Positions 49,151-61,152 of a stretch of DNA of 64,000 nt are shown piece by piece. Position numbers and translations under genes: made by a program. Where the stretch lies: the NCBI GenBank assembly GCA_028023455.1, contig JAQFVV010012423.1:6430269-6494268 (forward strand), in the 5' to 3' direction. The notes beneath the pieces were generated by a model that saw nothing but the letters and a program-made list of their open reading frames with translations, did no database searches and was not told where the DNA came from. Every line of letters starts with the position of its first letter. Position 1 is the first letter of the stretch. The DNA comes from Epiperipatus broadwayi. Its lineage: Eukaryota > Onychophora > Udeonychophora > Euonychophora > Peripatidae.

Positions 49151-49694
49151 GAATGCTCTTAAGGGTTTGCATGTTTTGCCTGGTGCTGATATAAACTCAG
49201 GTCATAATTTGGTTATGGCTAAATTAAAGTTGAGTTTAAAAAGAATTAAAAGAGGAAAAAAATATGCAAGATGGACTTAGATAAATTGAGAAAAATGGAA
49301 AAAGGAGGGGGAAATGCAATAAAAAACATTGTTAAAGATGAATATTTTAAAAGTTCAGCAAAAAATAAAATGGGTATTATTCGGTTAAAAAAAGCTAAAC
49401 GACCTTGGATAACTGAATGTATGATGGAAAAGATGGAAGTATAGGGAAGATGGAAGAATGTAATAGTGAGGAAGGGCAAAATGTATATAGAAAAATTAAT
49501 AATGAACTAAGAAGAGAAACAGATTTAGCAAAAAAAAAAAATGGTTGGAACAAAAATTTAGAGAGATAGAAATGCTTCAACAGATGAAGATATAAAGACA
49601 TGGATAGCAAATGAGATTGAGATAAGAATGGATAGAAATTAATTGATAGCAATATCTTTTAAAAAATGAAAATATCTTCAGTATCTATTTAGAA

Positions 49695-51540
49695 GAGAAA
49701 TTATGAATTTAAAAATGAAGAAGATATTGAAGTGTTTGGTAAAGGTATGGACATATTGCAAGGTGAAATAATAAAGTCAATTGCACAACAGAAGAATGGC
49801 AAGACTGTTGGAATTGATGCAATACTTATAGAATTTTTGGAAGAAATGGGAGAATTTACTATGAAGAAAATAATGGAATTTTGCAATTTGATATATAATA
49901 GTGGATTGTGGACTAAAGATGTTTTAAGAACTATAATGATTCCTGTTGCTAAAAAAAAGAGAGCTGTTAAATATGAAGAATAAGTTTTATTATCTCATGT
50001 TTCTAAAGTTTTATGGACGATTTTAACTCAATGAGTTTATGAAAAGGTAGAGTATTATATTGGAGAAGAATTTGGTTTTCAGAGAGTGAAAAGTACAAGA
50101 GTTGCTATATATATATATATCAAATCAAAACTACCCCAAATCCAAAATTAAACCAGACCAGCATAAAAATAATATTAAAACACAATCTAAGGTTTCACTG
50201 CTACAAGAAGACTTCTCAAGTGTAAAGAACTACAAAAACTACACAATATATATAATATTAAAAACTACCCACAAATCCATTCACTTCCCATCCACCCTTA
50301 ATATTAAAAGAACTCTTAAATAAGTTAATTGCTTCAGAATAATATTCTTTTAATATTAAGGGTGGATGGGAAGTGAATGGATTTGTGGGTAGTTTTTAAT
50401 ATTATATATATTGTGTAGTTTTTGTAGTTCTTTACACTTGAGAAGTCTGCTTGTAGCAGTGAAACCTTAGGTTGTATTTTAATATTATTTTTATGCTGGT
50501 CTGGTTTAATTTTGGATTTGGGGTAGTTTTGATTTTATATTGACTAGTTTAGCTTTATGCTTGTAATGTTTACATATATATAAAGATACCTGAATTGGTG
50601 TATGGGTTTGTGGATTTGGAAAAAGTAATTGATAGAGTAATCTGGAAGAATGACCATCTTAAAAAAATTTAAAGAAATATTTTGAAAAGAGAAAAGATTG
50701 ATTTGGAATATGTATACTGAACAAAAAATAATTAGATTGGGGAATAATGAACTGGTGAAGTGAATATGGAACGGGGAGTTAGCCATGTCATTCTTTTTCA
50801 TATTTACTTAAAATACATGCTAAATAATTATTTAGACTGTGGAAGAACAAATGTTTGAGGTAGAATAATAAGATATATAAGATTTATAGATGATATGGTG
50901 CTTACAGCTGAGGATGAAAAGTGTCCCAGAATATTTTGAATAAATTGGAAGGATGTATGTAATGATGATTAATGTTGAAAAGACTAAGTGTTTATGGATT
51001 GGGAGGAATGCAAGAAGACTGCAAATTGAAATCCGTGATAACATAGTTCAACAGATTTTGATAATTGGATAGTTGATTGAGTGAGGACAGAAGTGGATCT
51101 TTGAAAAGAGAATTAAGAAAAATTAATTAAATGTTGTGTGGAGTGTGCTATTATATGGCTGTGAAATATGGACAATGAGTAATAAAATTAGGAACATATT
51201 GAACATCTTTGAGATATGGACATGGAGAATAATGGGGAAAAATCAATTGGATATATAAAATAACAAATGAAAAAGTTTTGAAAAAAATAAATGAAAAAAA
51301 ATTGATTGAGGAAATCAGAAAGAGAAACTGAAGTGGACATATATTAAAAAAACATTATAATTTAATGAGATATTTTGCAAAGAATTGGTGAGTGGATATA
51401 AGAAGAGTGGAAAATATTGACATTATTGGATGATATAAGGAATGAGAAGAGTTACATGGAATTGGAAGAGCTGGGCAATGAAAAGAATGGAATGGAAAAA
51501 ATTGATAGATTGATGTGACCTGTCCACGAGTTATAATACT
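49695..51540 (+). pseudogene. RTE-like reverse transcriptase and C-terminal region, broken
   Basis: 49732-49983 reads FGKGMDILQGEIIKSIAQQK, then NGKTVGIDAILIEFLEEMG and LWTKDVLRTIMIPVAKKK (RT motifs 0-1). It is followed by SHVSKVLWTIL and EEFGFQRVKSTRVA (motif 2a). After the palindrome, GFVDLEKVIDRVIW is motif A (D present) and RFIDDMVLTAEDEK is motif C (IDD in place of ADD). LLYGCEIWTM and NEKKLIEEIRKRN close the protein. The insertion sits between motif 2a and motif A. Confidence 0.85.
50122..50535. mobile_element. Near-perfect palindromic foldback element (FB-E) inside the LINE
   Basis: Left arm 50122-50313 starts AAATCAAAACTACCCC, and right arm 50345-50535 is its complement, with only a handful of substitutions over about 191 bp. 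The 31-bp centre is CTCTTAAATAAGTTAATTGC and beyond. The element interrupts the RTE-like LINE between its RT motifs. The flanks are TA-rich (50107-50120 and 50537-50540), so TA-type target duplication is possible. It has no coding capacity. The open frame on the left arm (50102-50323) is a by-product. Confidence 0.9.
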
Positions 51541-51545
51541 ATTGA

Positions 51546-52601
51546 TTGATTGAAGGCTAGATATAAATTTTAAAATGGTATGAAACAAAAATTTCCCTGA
51601 AGCATAATAAAGTCTGTCTAAATATACATTTTTAAAAATAAAAACATTATTGAAAAAAATATATTGCATTGTTGAAATACTTTTAAATTCTAAAGCTTAA
51701 GTTAAGATTTACAATTGTTTGCTTTAATATTTTTAAATTATTTCCTACAAATAAGTGTAATTGTTCCCTTTTTAAAATCTCAACTGTTCATGACTAAATC
51801 TGATTATTTTAATTTATTCTTCATCAAATAAATAGAAAACATTTACTAGCAGATTTTGTTAACTCATTCAGACTAATACCTGACTAAATATCATAGTTAT
51901 GTCCATCCTATCACTATGTATTTAATTATAGCTTGAAATGAAAAATAAATTAAAACTATGTAGGCAAGTGTGTGATATAATTTAAGAGCATATCTAAGTA
52001 GCATATGCTTGATCTAATCAATGTAAAATTAATTAAGCATCTAATTAGATAATAAAATTGTTGGATGACTTCAACTTTGCAGCATAGATGTAAAATATAA
52101 ACCTCCTAGGGAAATCAAAACCTGTGGTAAAAAAGGTATTCGTTTTCCCAAAGCAATAGGTCTCTGAAGATTGATAAGCAACCTAGAAACATTACATATG
52201 GATGTTTAGATATTAACATAAATCTATCTTATATACATACATAAAATCATAAGTGATGATTTTATGTAACATATTAAATTGAAGTTATTTTTAATTCGTT
52301 TTGTAATTTTTTAGTTAAAATATATATAAATTAATTGGATTTTTTTAAAGAAATATAATTCTGTATTTAAATTAATATTATTCTAGATGTTTTTCTACAG
52401 TTTTTACTATCGAGATTAAAAGCTAAGAAAAGCTCAACATTTTTTTTTCCAGCATTTTTTTTTTTTTTTGTCTATTGAAAAATAAATAAATCCAGGTTAA
52501 GAGACTCATTGTGTTACATCAATGTATTACTGAGATTGAATTTTAAAGCTTTAGATATTTGAATATGTTATTGTGTTGGATAAATGTTCTTCTATACTAT
52601 T
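51546..52601. other. Anonymous A+T-rich spacer
   Basis: No gene recognised. T-runs at 52441 and 52459. The LINE 3' end may reach into the first part. Confidence 0.5.
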
Positions 52602-52885
52602 ACTGTTGTTAAAACAGGCAAAACTCACTATATATATTTTGCTGGAGGGTTGCATTAGATCCTAAGATCTAGGTGCAGTGCTTTCAGATCCAAGGATCCT
52701 CACTGACGGCCATAAGTCAGAAACTAGTCTGTGGATGTTGGATGAGTAGGCACTAGATGGGGATTTTATGCACAGCCTTCTGGCATCCATTGATTACTCT
52801 AGCTTGCTGTGTATGGCAAAATATATATAGTGAGTTTTGCCTGTTTTAACAACAGTTATACACAAGCATAAGAGGTGGTCATGTG
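52602..52885 (+). mobile_element. Best copy of hairpin family FB-A
   Basis: Arms of 41 bp (52602-52642 and 52816-52856) are perfect complements. They begin ACTGTTGTTAAAACAGGCAA and contain AACTCACTATATATATTTTG. They enclose about 170 bp of inner sequence shared with the 35182 copy (GGGTTGCATTAGATCCTAAG, GGATGAGTAGGCACTAGATG). After the right arm is the family tail GGTCATGTGATGTTTATTGG (about 52868-52887). The family shows no coding capacity. Confidence 0.9.
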
Positions 52886-52889
52886 ATGT

Positions 52890-53759
52890 TTATTGGCTAT
52901 ACTATTACTGATAATTAAAGTTACTTCAATCTTTCAGTTTTTCTGTTTGTTTTTTAAAAAACAGTGATGGAAATGAAGTTAAAATATACCAATGTAAGTT
53001 ATACAATTATTTGGTTTTTTTTTTATAATTTTCTATTTAATTTATTAAAATTAATATTATTGTAATTCTATATTCTAGACTTCATTTCATCAAATGATGA
53101 TTTATTTTGTAAAATTATATTAGCCTGACATAATGACGAAATACAAGTATTAAGTAATAGAATATTGATTTTAATCAGGGCCAAAGGCACCACAGGATAG
53201 ATAGAGCTGCTTAATTTAAATAGTAATATGAAAATATACTGATTGACTGTTTTCATCCAGCTTGCATTATTGCTAAAAGAAATTCATTTATCACATTACA
53301 TTTAGTAGTGAGTAATTTTTTTAAGGCAATTAACTCTCATATTGTATTATACAAAACAATTTCTGATCGTTTTGCCATGAGTAGAACTCAATTTCTACTG
53401 CACCAATAATTACAACATTCACAAATATGAGAAAACTGAGAGTATTTGATCTGCCAAATTTCTATGTTGTATAACTACAGTTAAAATTTTTGCAAGCATA
53501 TTATGCATAGGATAATTATAATTCGCCCTAATAAATTGAATACTGATAAAAAGCAACTAAAAAATATAGGAATTAAAAAGAGGGAATTAATATTAATTGG
53601 ATAGCAGAAAAAGCAATCCATTTTTTTAAAAAAAAAATTGTAAGTCTCAAATTTAAAATTATACTTATATATATATGTAAACTTGTAAATATATATTAGA
53701 AAATACACTAATTAAAATTTTTTAAAAAGAACAAAAAATATAAATGTCACGAGCTATCC
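52890..53759. other. Anonymous A+T-rich spacer
   Basis: No gene recognised on either strand. The end near 53750 may belong to the 3' UTR of the minus-strand Penelope-like element. Confidence 0.45.
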
Positions 53760-54188
53760 GCATAGTCTTTGTCAACTAATGCTTTGAAAGGTCAACTTTC
53801 CCATAATTCTGTGATCTTAATGTTTGCTGCCTGCCTATTGATTAAGTCTTGCTTGTATTTATATATTAACATAGCTTCCTTGATTTTTCTTTTATTATTT
53901 CTTTCAGTTTGCAATATTTTTATGTTATCATAATTGAAATCAAAACCATATATATGATTTATTATAGTCATAAAAAATGGAAGCTGATAAATTATCATTA
54001 TCCTTAAAATTTTGTTTCATATTTGGAACCCTTTTTAATAACAAGTGCTCTTTTGTTCTTTTCTCCAATGTACATCTCGACTCACCTATATATCCACTAG
54101 CACACTTACACATCCATTTATAAATGATACAATTTTTATTTGTAAATAAGGTTTGTTTATGTATATTATTTTGAAGAAAAACAGACAT
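53760..54188 (-). mobile_element. Penelope-like element, GIY-YIG endonuclease fragment
   Basis: The minus-strand segment 54188-53940 reads CIIYKWMCKCASGYIGESRC and then TLEKRTKEHL. It has the I-Y and Y-I-G halves of the GIY-YIG fold, a nearby CxC and the R-x-x-E-H motif. After a frame shift, 53998-53792 continues with IINHIYGFDFNYDNIKILQT and EAMLIYKYKQDLINRQAANI, matching the H-x-x-D-F-x-N-x-K-I-L and E-A-x-x-I...N-R tail of Penelope proteins. The upstream RT is absent, so the copy is 5'-truncated and frame-broken. Such endonucleases cut target DNA for the element's RT. Confidence 0.88.
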
Positions 54189-54189
54189 C

Positions 54190-56919
54190 GATTTGTAATA
54201 ATATTATTATTATATATACATGTTCATAATTAATTAAACACCAATATATTTGTATTAATATTTTTAATATTTTATGCTCTCTATAGACATTTTCACAAGT
54301 TTTCAAGAATCAAAATATTTGATGAAAAAAAAAAACAAATTCTGGTAGAGATGTTTTTGTTAATAATCAATGTCATTAGCAGTCTGGAACTTAATTGAAA
54401 CTCCATCAAATATAGCAATACAATTTTAATATATTATTAATCATAATGTTCAATTTGATAATAGTTAGTGGTAACTTAATTAATATATTTGTATCTATTG
54501 TGGAGATGTCAAATTTACATATATATTAGTTTAATGTAAATGACTCTAGGATTGATGACAATATACAACTCTTATGGAGTATACAGATATTGTATATCAT
54601 AGCAGTCCCATGTCCAGAAAAACTTTTCATGATGTGACCTAGCTAAAATGTTTTTAAAATTTCTTGGAGGTCTATTTTTGTCTGAAAAGTCAAATAATAA
54701 TCTATGGCAACAGTAATGTTGCTATTGGAAAAGATTTGGCATTTAAAACAAAGCTATAATAAAATGTGTTTGGGAAAACCCTACTATTTTCTGTCATTTA
54801 CACAATCTCTTATACCTATTTGGTAAATCTACTCCTCAACATAATCAGAATTAAAAGAATTGACAGTGAACAGAATTTGTTAATATTGCAGGAAACTTAG
54901 CCTCTTGACAGTTAACTGTAACTGGTTTCTTGAGACTTGCTCTATTTGCAAATATAATAGTTATATAGTTTCTGATATAACCAATAATGATGGAAAATAT
55001 ATGACTAAAAGAGATACAGTCAATTGGCATCAAAATCTATAAAATACAAAAAAAAAAAAAGTGATAACGCATATTACAATCATTTATTTCACACAATAAT
55101 ATTTATTTACTGATTGCTTCAAACTTTTAATCATTGCTTTATAGCTAATCAAAGAATCAATCTCTCAAATAAAGTTTCCCAAAATATTATCATCTGAAAA
55201 TAAAATATTTAAATAAGATGCATCAAGTTACAAGGGAATCAAAAAGACTACCGTATGGCTAGAGAAAGAGCTACCTTCAAAATGTAATTCAAAGCAGAAG
55301 TTATGTGCCTATTGGTTAAGGTCTAACACTGGTGAGTCTTAACTAGGAAAAAAGTTGATATAAAGAATAGTTGTGGTCATTAATGATTTAAATTGACATG
55401 CTAGAAGGAAAGATCCTTGCACCTATTGTTAATGCCTGATACTGCTGAGCTATATTTAAAGAGATTGGCATAAACTACATTATCTCCCAATCATTTGTAA
55501 TCAACAACTCATTAAAAAAAAGGCATACTAGGCAACAAAACTATCTTCCATTGTCATTCTAGAATGAACATGAAACTTTTTCAATTGCAAAAAAAAATGT
55601 ATCCTTACAAGAAAAGATGATTATTTCTCAGAATAGTTGAACAAGAGTCCTGAAATTAATTCATAAAGATCTTCCCCAAATTAACTAGGAAGATTACTAA
55701 ATAATCTGACCAAGATAAATAAACACCTAGAAAATCATATTAAAAAAGTGATCAATATTAACATTAGACATAACTATCATATAGTTTCTAGATCCCACTT
55801 TACTACTATAGTCTGAATAGTTTGACAAAAAGAGCTGTTTAGCTCTTCAATGAATTTCTGCCTTGTATCAATACATCATTTCCATAAGATTAAAAAGAAA
55901 GTCTCCTGAAAAATTGCTAAAGGCAAATACCACTTTTAATGAAGAATTCTCAAATACACTAGTACATTTTCAAATGCAAGAACTTGACACTATTGCAAGA
56001 AGCTACCTAAGGTCTGCTGATAATAAAATTAAGTTCTTATATCAAAGATGCAAGCATACTTAATAGAAACAAATGTAATCATAAATTATTTAAAAAATAT
56101 AGGAAGTACTTGTCTAATGAAAGATTTTGTACAATCAACAACCAAAAGATGCTTCAATGTACAATGTTTTATCTAGTTTCAAATATCTAATCACATAATA
56201 TGATTTTTCAGATTTACTATAATGTAGAATCTAATTATAACATAAAATGGGAACAATAGAGTTCAGAGTCTATAAACAAAGGCCCCAATAGAGTTCAGAG
56301 TCTATAAACCAATGTCCCAGGAAAATCAAAATAAAGGATTCCAAGAACTATCCAAACAGAGCTTAACTCTTATTTTTTTAATGATTTGAACCAATGACAT
56401 ATATAGAAATTTATTGCGATTAAAAAAATTTTAGAAGCTACATCATATAATAATAATAATCTCTTGTAGACATAAAGTTTATAGATTCCAAATATATTTC
56501 AAGACTTTTCTTAAAATAATTCAAAGTTCATTTACTGTGGCTAGAAATTTAAAAAAAAAAACATACAATGACTTTAGCTTGTAGCTATAAGAGAAATGGA
56601 TCAAAAGAAATTACAGCAATTGGTAGGAAACAAAATAAATAAATAAACAATATAAAAAAAAAACTTTAAAACACCATGCCATAATTTTACATCTTTATAA
56701 TGTTGATATCCAGAAAACTAAAAATTTGATGGTCATCAAAACACAGGCCCATGTGGCATTTAATTAATTCTTAGAATTTCAATAAATTTTAATGGATTTG
56801 GTCATTATCTTATTTATGATGCTTGACATTTAGATGTTTGTTCTTAGGTCATAATTGCAAAATACATTTTACTTTAAAATGATATTAGACCAAAAGTTTT
56901 TTTGTAAATATTTGCAGTA
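54190..56919. other. Long anonymous A+T-rich spacer
   Basis: No gene recognised. At 56254-56317 a 32-bp unit (CAATAGAGTTCAGAGTCTAT) is duplicated in tandem. No other family repeat. Confidence 0.5.
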
Positions 56920-58186
56920 CACCTGGGTCTTGTTTTATGTGGTAGATAGGTTCCTCAGAAAATGTGCACAAAAGAAATCGCATAAAATCAAAGCAACAAT
57001 GTAAAATTACTTTGAAATTCACATTTAAAAAAATAAGGAAATAAAATATGAGTAATAAAAAATTTCAAATTTGGAAAAAATTGATACCAGACAAACTTTT
57101 TTAATTTTTTTATTAACTACAATATTTAATTTTATTCAAAACAATATATTTTAATGCATAATTTACATTTTTGCATACATGTACAGTATTTTAATCATTA
57201 TCACTATTTGACGATATGCAGTTTCGTTTGTCAACTAGTAAGACATCAGATTCATCACAACAGGAAATACAACTAGCACTAACTTCATTTTTTTTTTATT
57301 GCTCTTATAGTGCATTTGCCCAAACTAAAATGTTTTCCAACCGTTGTTGATCCTTCCCATTTCGCTAAGTGATCTAAAATTTAAATTTTTGTTTTCAAAG
57401 AAATTCATTCTTGAGTGTTTTTTCCTCTCCATTAAGGTAAACTAAAAGTTTAAAATAAAAACGTAGACATGATAATAAAAAAAACACCACTGTTGGGCAA
57501 AATTTAATTAAAACAATTAAAAATTAAATTTTTTGTCTTTAATATTTTAATTTTCAATTCTGTTTAAAAATCAAATTTCATTGTTTCACATTACATTAAT
57601 TTCAGATCACATTACATAATTTTTAAATTGTTAATTACGATTAAAAACCAATTTTCATTTTTAATTGTCAAATTTAATTGTGCCCACTGCTGTTACTCAC
57701 CTTTTAAAAATAAACTTGTGGACACTAAATGATTAATTGATTACATACCCTTTTTTTAAAAAAAAAATAGAATGTGATTTAAAATGCAAAAACAACAACA
57801 TGCATAGAATATGTATCTATAACGTTTAAACAGATTTACATTATAATCTTGTAAAATTTAATGTGTGTATATAAAATAAGGAAATCCTGATTTTAAGTGA
57901 ATTATGAACTTCTTTATTGCATAAAATCTATTACAGTACTATTATAAAGCACTGAAAATATTGAAATTATTAGGTGGAGATCGAACTCCGATAATGTGCT
58001 ATTACTTTAAATATGATATGAGTGAGCAAAATTTATAATATTTAAAGTAATAGTGCATTATCAGAGCTTGACTTCTGATTTAATAATTTTTATCACATAA
58101 AAGAAAACCACATATAAAGATATTAAAAAGAAACATGAATCGCATAACTTCAAAATCGTATTAAATAAATCCACATAACACAGGTG
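56920..58186. mobile_element. Tigger/pogo-type non-autonomous transposon, copy 2
   Basis: Same family as 21682-22854. The ends are CACCTGGGTC and CAGGTG, with TA duplicates at 56918-56919 and 58187-58188. The subterminal text GATAGGTTCCTCAGAAAA and the inner hairpin (GATCGAACTCCGATAATGTG versus CATTATCAGAGCTTGAC, 57976-58074) are shared. Length is 1267 bp, about 90 bp longer than copy 1. No coding capacity. Confidence 0.85.
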
Positions 58187-58999
58187 TACTTGAAATATTT
58201 GACGCACTAATTACCTAGCTAATTAATAATCTCGCTCCAACTATAATTTTATTCAGAATTGAGATTTATTTATAATTTTGTTGAGAATAATTATAATTTC
58301 ATTGAGTCAGAAATAATTTTGTTGGGCATCAGTAATATGTATATATTTCAATCTACATTGTAATATCAATAAACATAAACATTTTCAACTTTAATTTTGC
58401 CACTTGCGGAATTTTTTTTCCTCAATTAAATTGTAAAATCTATCTTGACTACTATCTTCTATAGCAAGAGTCCCCAAACTTTTTTTGGCCGTAGATCCTT
58501 TTCCCAAAAACTTTTAAAACCGTAGATCCCCTAGTCATTTACTTTATTTACTCAAATTAATAAATTTGAACAGTAGTCGATATTGCTTCACTAGATATCA
58601 AACTTTTCATTTTAATCACTTGTAATTAATGATTGAAAAAGATAAAAGGGCTAAAAATATGGCATTATTTTGTGCAACATTTAATATCGAAACCTGCACT
58701 AACGAAAATTAAAGCAAAAAAATACGAGCGGAATGTTTTTTAATTTTTGATATTTATGAAATAAATATATAAATTTAAAAAGTACAAATATTGAAATCAC
58801 TTTATTAAACATAAAAATTAAGTGAAAAAAATCAACATATTCAGACAGAATTAAACATCAACAAAATTACAATAACGAAAGACTTCATTTAAAATTATAA
58901 AAATAAGAATACCAATTAAATTAGCTTGGGAAACTGAATTGATTGAGATGGGTGCACCTGGTGATTTGTCAACAATTTATTTATGTCCAGTTTTAAATT

Positions 59000-60560
59000 A
59001 GTGAGTTGCATTCTTAAATCTCCACATTCAGTGACATGCAATTGATGTCTATTCTGAAGGTTTAAAACTACACTGAAGCCTCTTTACCAGATAGGATGAT
59101 AGAAATGCCAGCAAATACTTTTGTACAACAGTCCATAGAATCGGATACAGAAGTGGAATATCTTGTTGCAGCCAGAACTTTTGATAACCCTGTTTAAATT
59201 GTACCTCGAGATCCTCATTCATGCTAATGGTTATTAGCCCATCTTGCAAAATTTATATTTGATTCTGCACTAGTAGTGTATGGATTTATTATCCAATCCA
59301 GTATTTCCAATGATAGAATATTTTCGAATCTAGATTTGAAATCTAAGTGAAGACTTGACTCTCAAAGTGGTTGACCTACCTTAAGATGTTTTCTTCTTGG
59401 ATTGTGCCTATCTTAAATAAGTTGGGGAACTGGGAAAACTCACATCTTGCAATATTTTTCTTAAAAAACACTCTGGTGATAAAAACCAATATGATCGATT
59501 TTGCTTTGATAAGATTCAAATTGTCTCCCTGCAATAGTAAATTAGCATCATTAAATTTTCCAAATAAATTGGTTAAATAAGTAATATCTGTTTTACTCTC
59601 AAATAAATTTTGTTTCAAGCTAGAATCCTCATCTTCCAAAAACTCTAAAACAGATTGAAAGTCTTGCATTGGTGGTCGAGAGGTCAGCGTGACTGCCTTG
59701 CACTTGCAGGCAGTTGCCCAGGTTGCGGGTTCGCATCCCGGCCGATGCTATGACACTTAAAAAAAGTGCAAAAAAATCTCACTAAACATAAACCTTTTGA
59801 AAGTCAGCAGACTTTGGTATGAAGAACCAATCGTTAAAAATCTTCTTCACTTTCCTTGCATAATAGAGCAAACAGTCTAGTGTTTAAAACATTACTTTGA
59901 ATTTTGTTCATAGTTGTTATAACAAACTGAAGCGATTGATGCAATTTGTCATTAAGATTATTGGTTACTAAATGTTGCCTATGGATTATGCAATGAACTG
60001 CAAGCACTTCAGTTACATGTTATTTCAGTTAACTTATGAAGCCATGATAATGATCAACCATAGCTGGTGCTCCATCTGTCACAACAGATATTACATTTGA
60101 TAATGGAATTGCTTTTTCCCTAAAAAATAGCACTATTAAATTAAAAGTAAATTCATCTTTGATGTTAGTTTCTAAAGATCTAGCAAAAAGTAGCCCATGC
60201 ATGTTTTGATCTTGAATAAAGTGAATATATGCCAGCAACAAAACTTCATTACTGGGTAATATTAACTCATTCAATTGGAGGAAAAAAATATTTTTTTGCA
60301 GATGATTAGTTTTCTATGTGATGACTCATTTCGTCAATACATCTTTGAACTGTGTTATTGCTCAAAGAAGTCCTTTTTATAACATCTTGTGCAGTACAGT
60401 GTTCAATATCTCTGCAACTGGTAGAACCAGTTTTTCCCTATATGTGCAGCTTGCCAGACTCCACAATGGTTAGGGATAAGTTGTACAATGTTCTTAATCC
60501 ATCATCATTTGCTGCGATGATGAAACAAACATATTATCTATCATAATTCTCTTCATAATT
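59000..60560 (-). pseudogene. hAT transposase, minus strand, broken
   Basis: From upstream to downstream: VIKRTSLSNNTVQRCIDEMS (near 60380-60320, the L-S-N-x-T-V-x-R-R-I-x-E-M motif), then VLLLAYIHFIQDQNMHGLLF and VISVVTDGAPAMVDHYHGFI (60274-60029, the catalytic T-D-G-A-P-A-M motif). After the SINE come TYLTNLFGKFNDANLLLQGD (59669-59376; L-x-D-I-F-x-K-L-N-x-L-N-L-x-L-Q-G) and weaker C-terminal text to about 59049. This is the ZBED5/SCAND3 type of hAT transposase. The order is canonical, but no single frame spans it. Confidence 0.85.
59667..59766 (+). mobile_element. tRNA-derived SINE, best copy, inside the hAT
   Basis: Contains CATTGGTGGTCGAGAGGTCA (box A), an anticodon-arm-like inverted repeat, GGTTGCGGGTTCGCATCCCG (box B) and the end GATGCTATGACACTTAAAAA. 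Box B here is closer to consensus than in copy 1. Orientation is opposite to the hAT transposase and the SINE splits its coding frame, so it is younger than the hAT. Confidence 0.9.
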
Positions 60561-61152
60561 TTATCTTTAACTGATTGCAAGAGTGAATTCTATTCAAGTG
60601 ATCTGCTAATTCTAATAGTTTCATAACATCATTGTTGGACATTTTCACATATGAAATACATTGGTAAATGTTAGTTTGATAATGATGGGACAAATCCTAG
60701 CTTCAAATAGTCCAAGCTGTACATCTGCATTTCTTTTTTGGTTGTCATATTATCGTAAGAAAAAAAAAATTATTAACAAACTATTTTGACCGTCCCTATG
60801 ATTAAAAAAACAATAAAGTATATACTTACTTGAAATACAAGATTTTTATTTAAACTTGAATAAATAAACTGTCCTTTTTCGTAGTATTGCTCCTCAATAA
60901 ATAATTATATTCAAAGTTCAAATATCACATCAAATGAACCAATTTAGTGTTTTATAAAAGCATGACCATACAAGACTGATAGATTCTGCTAATATTGAAT
61001 ATTCTCATCCCATCACGATTCAAGTGCGGACATGCAATGTTTTGTCTGCACTTGTTATGAATGCACAGACATGTTAGTGCTACATGTATTTTTATGCATT
61101 CGTACTGTGACTCTTTTAATGACACATTTTATCTTTTTGTTTGCAAATTTGG
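60561..61152. other. Junction region between two hAT relics
   Basis: No further transposase motif found. It may hold the 5' parts of the hAT on the minus strand, too decayed to see. Confidence 0.4.

Larger units (their letters stand above)
48615..51545 (+). mobile_element. RTE-like LINE (craniofacial-development-protein-2-like type), split by a palindrome
   Basis: On the + strand, many-frame reading gives the endonuclease (48620-49150), the RT start (49695-50100), a 414-bp palindrome insert (50122-50535), the RT middle and end (50570-51060) and a C-terminal segment (51110-51540). Recognised words are VIGLSEVRWN, MGDWN (with shifts), GKTVGIDAI, FVDLEKVIDRV, FIDDMVLTAEDE, LLYGCEIWTM and INEKKLIEEIRKRN. 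These are the standard RTE-like words. It is more broken than the other LINEs and long dead. Confidence 0.85.
58465..60560 (-). mobile_element. hAT transposon relic (ZBED/SCAND3-like), minus strand
   Basis: The 3' terminus, CAAGAGTCCCCAAACTTTTT at 58465 (+ strand), fits the CAG-N-GGTTCCCAAACTTTTTTGG-type end of hAT elements. Transposase text is read on the minus strand between about 60560 and 59000. It contains a SINE insertion at 59667-59766. The 5' end was not fixed. Frameshifts and stops show it is inactive. Confidence 0.85.

Noticed and set aside
49246-49652. Minus-strand open frames rich in F, S and L
   Set aside because: They are antisense shadows of the purine-rich RTE-like LINE.
50102-50323. 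73-codon + strand open frame
   Set aside because: It lies inside one arm of the palindrome and has low-complexity composition; a by-product of the repeat.
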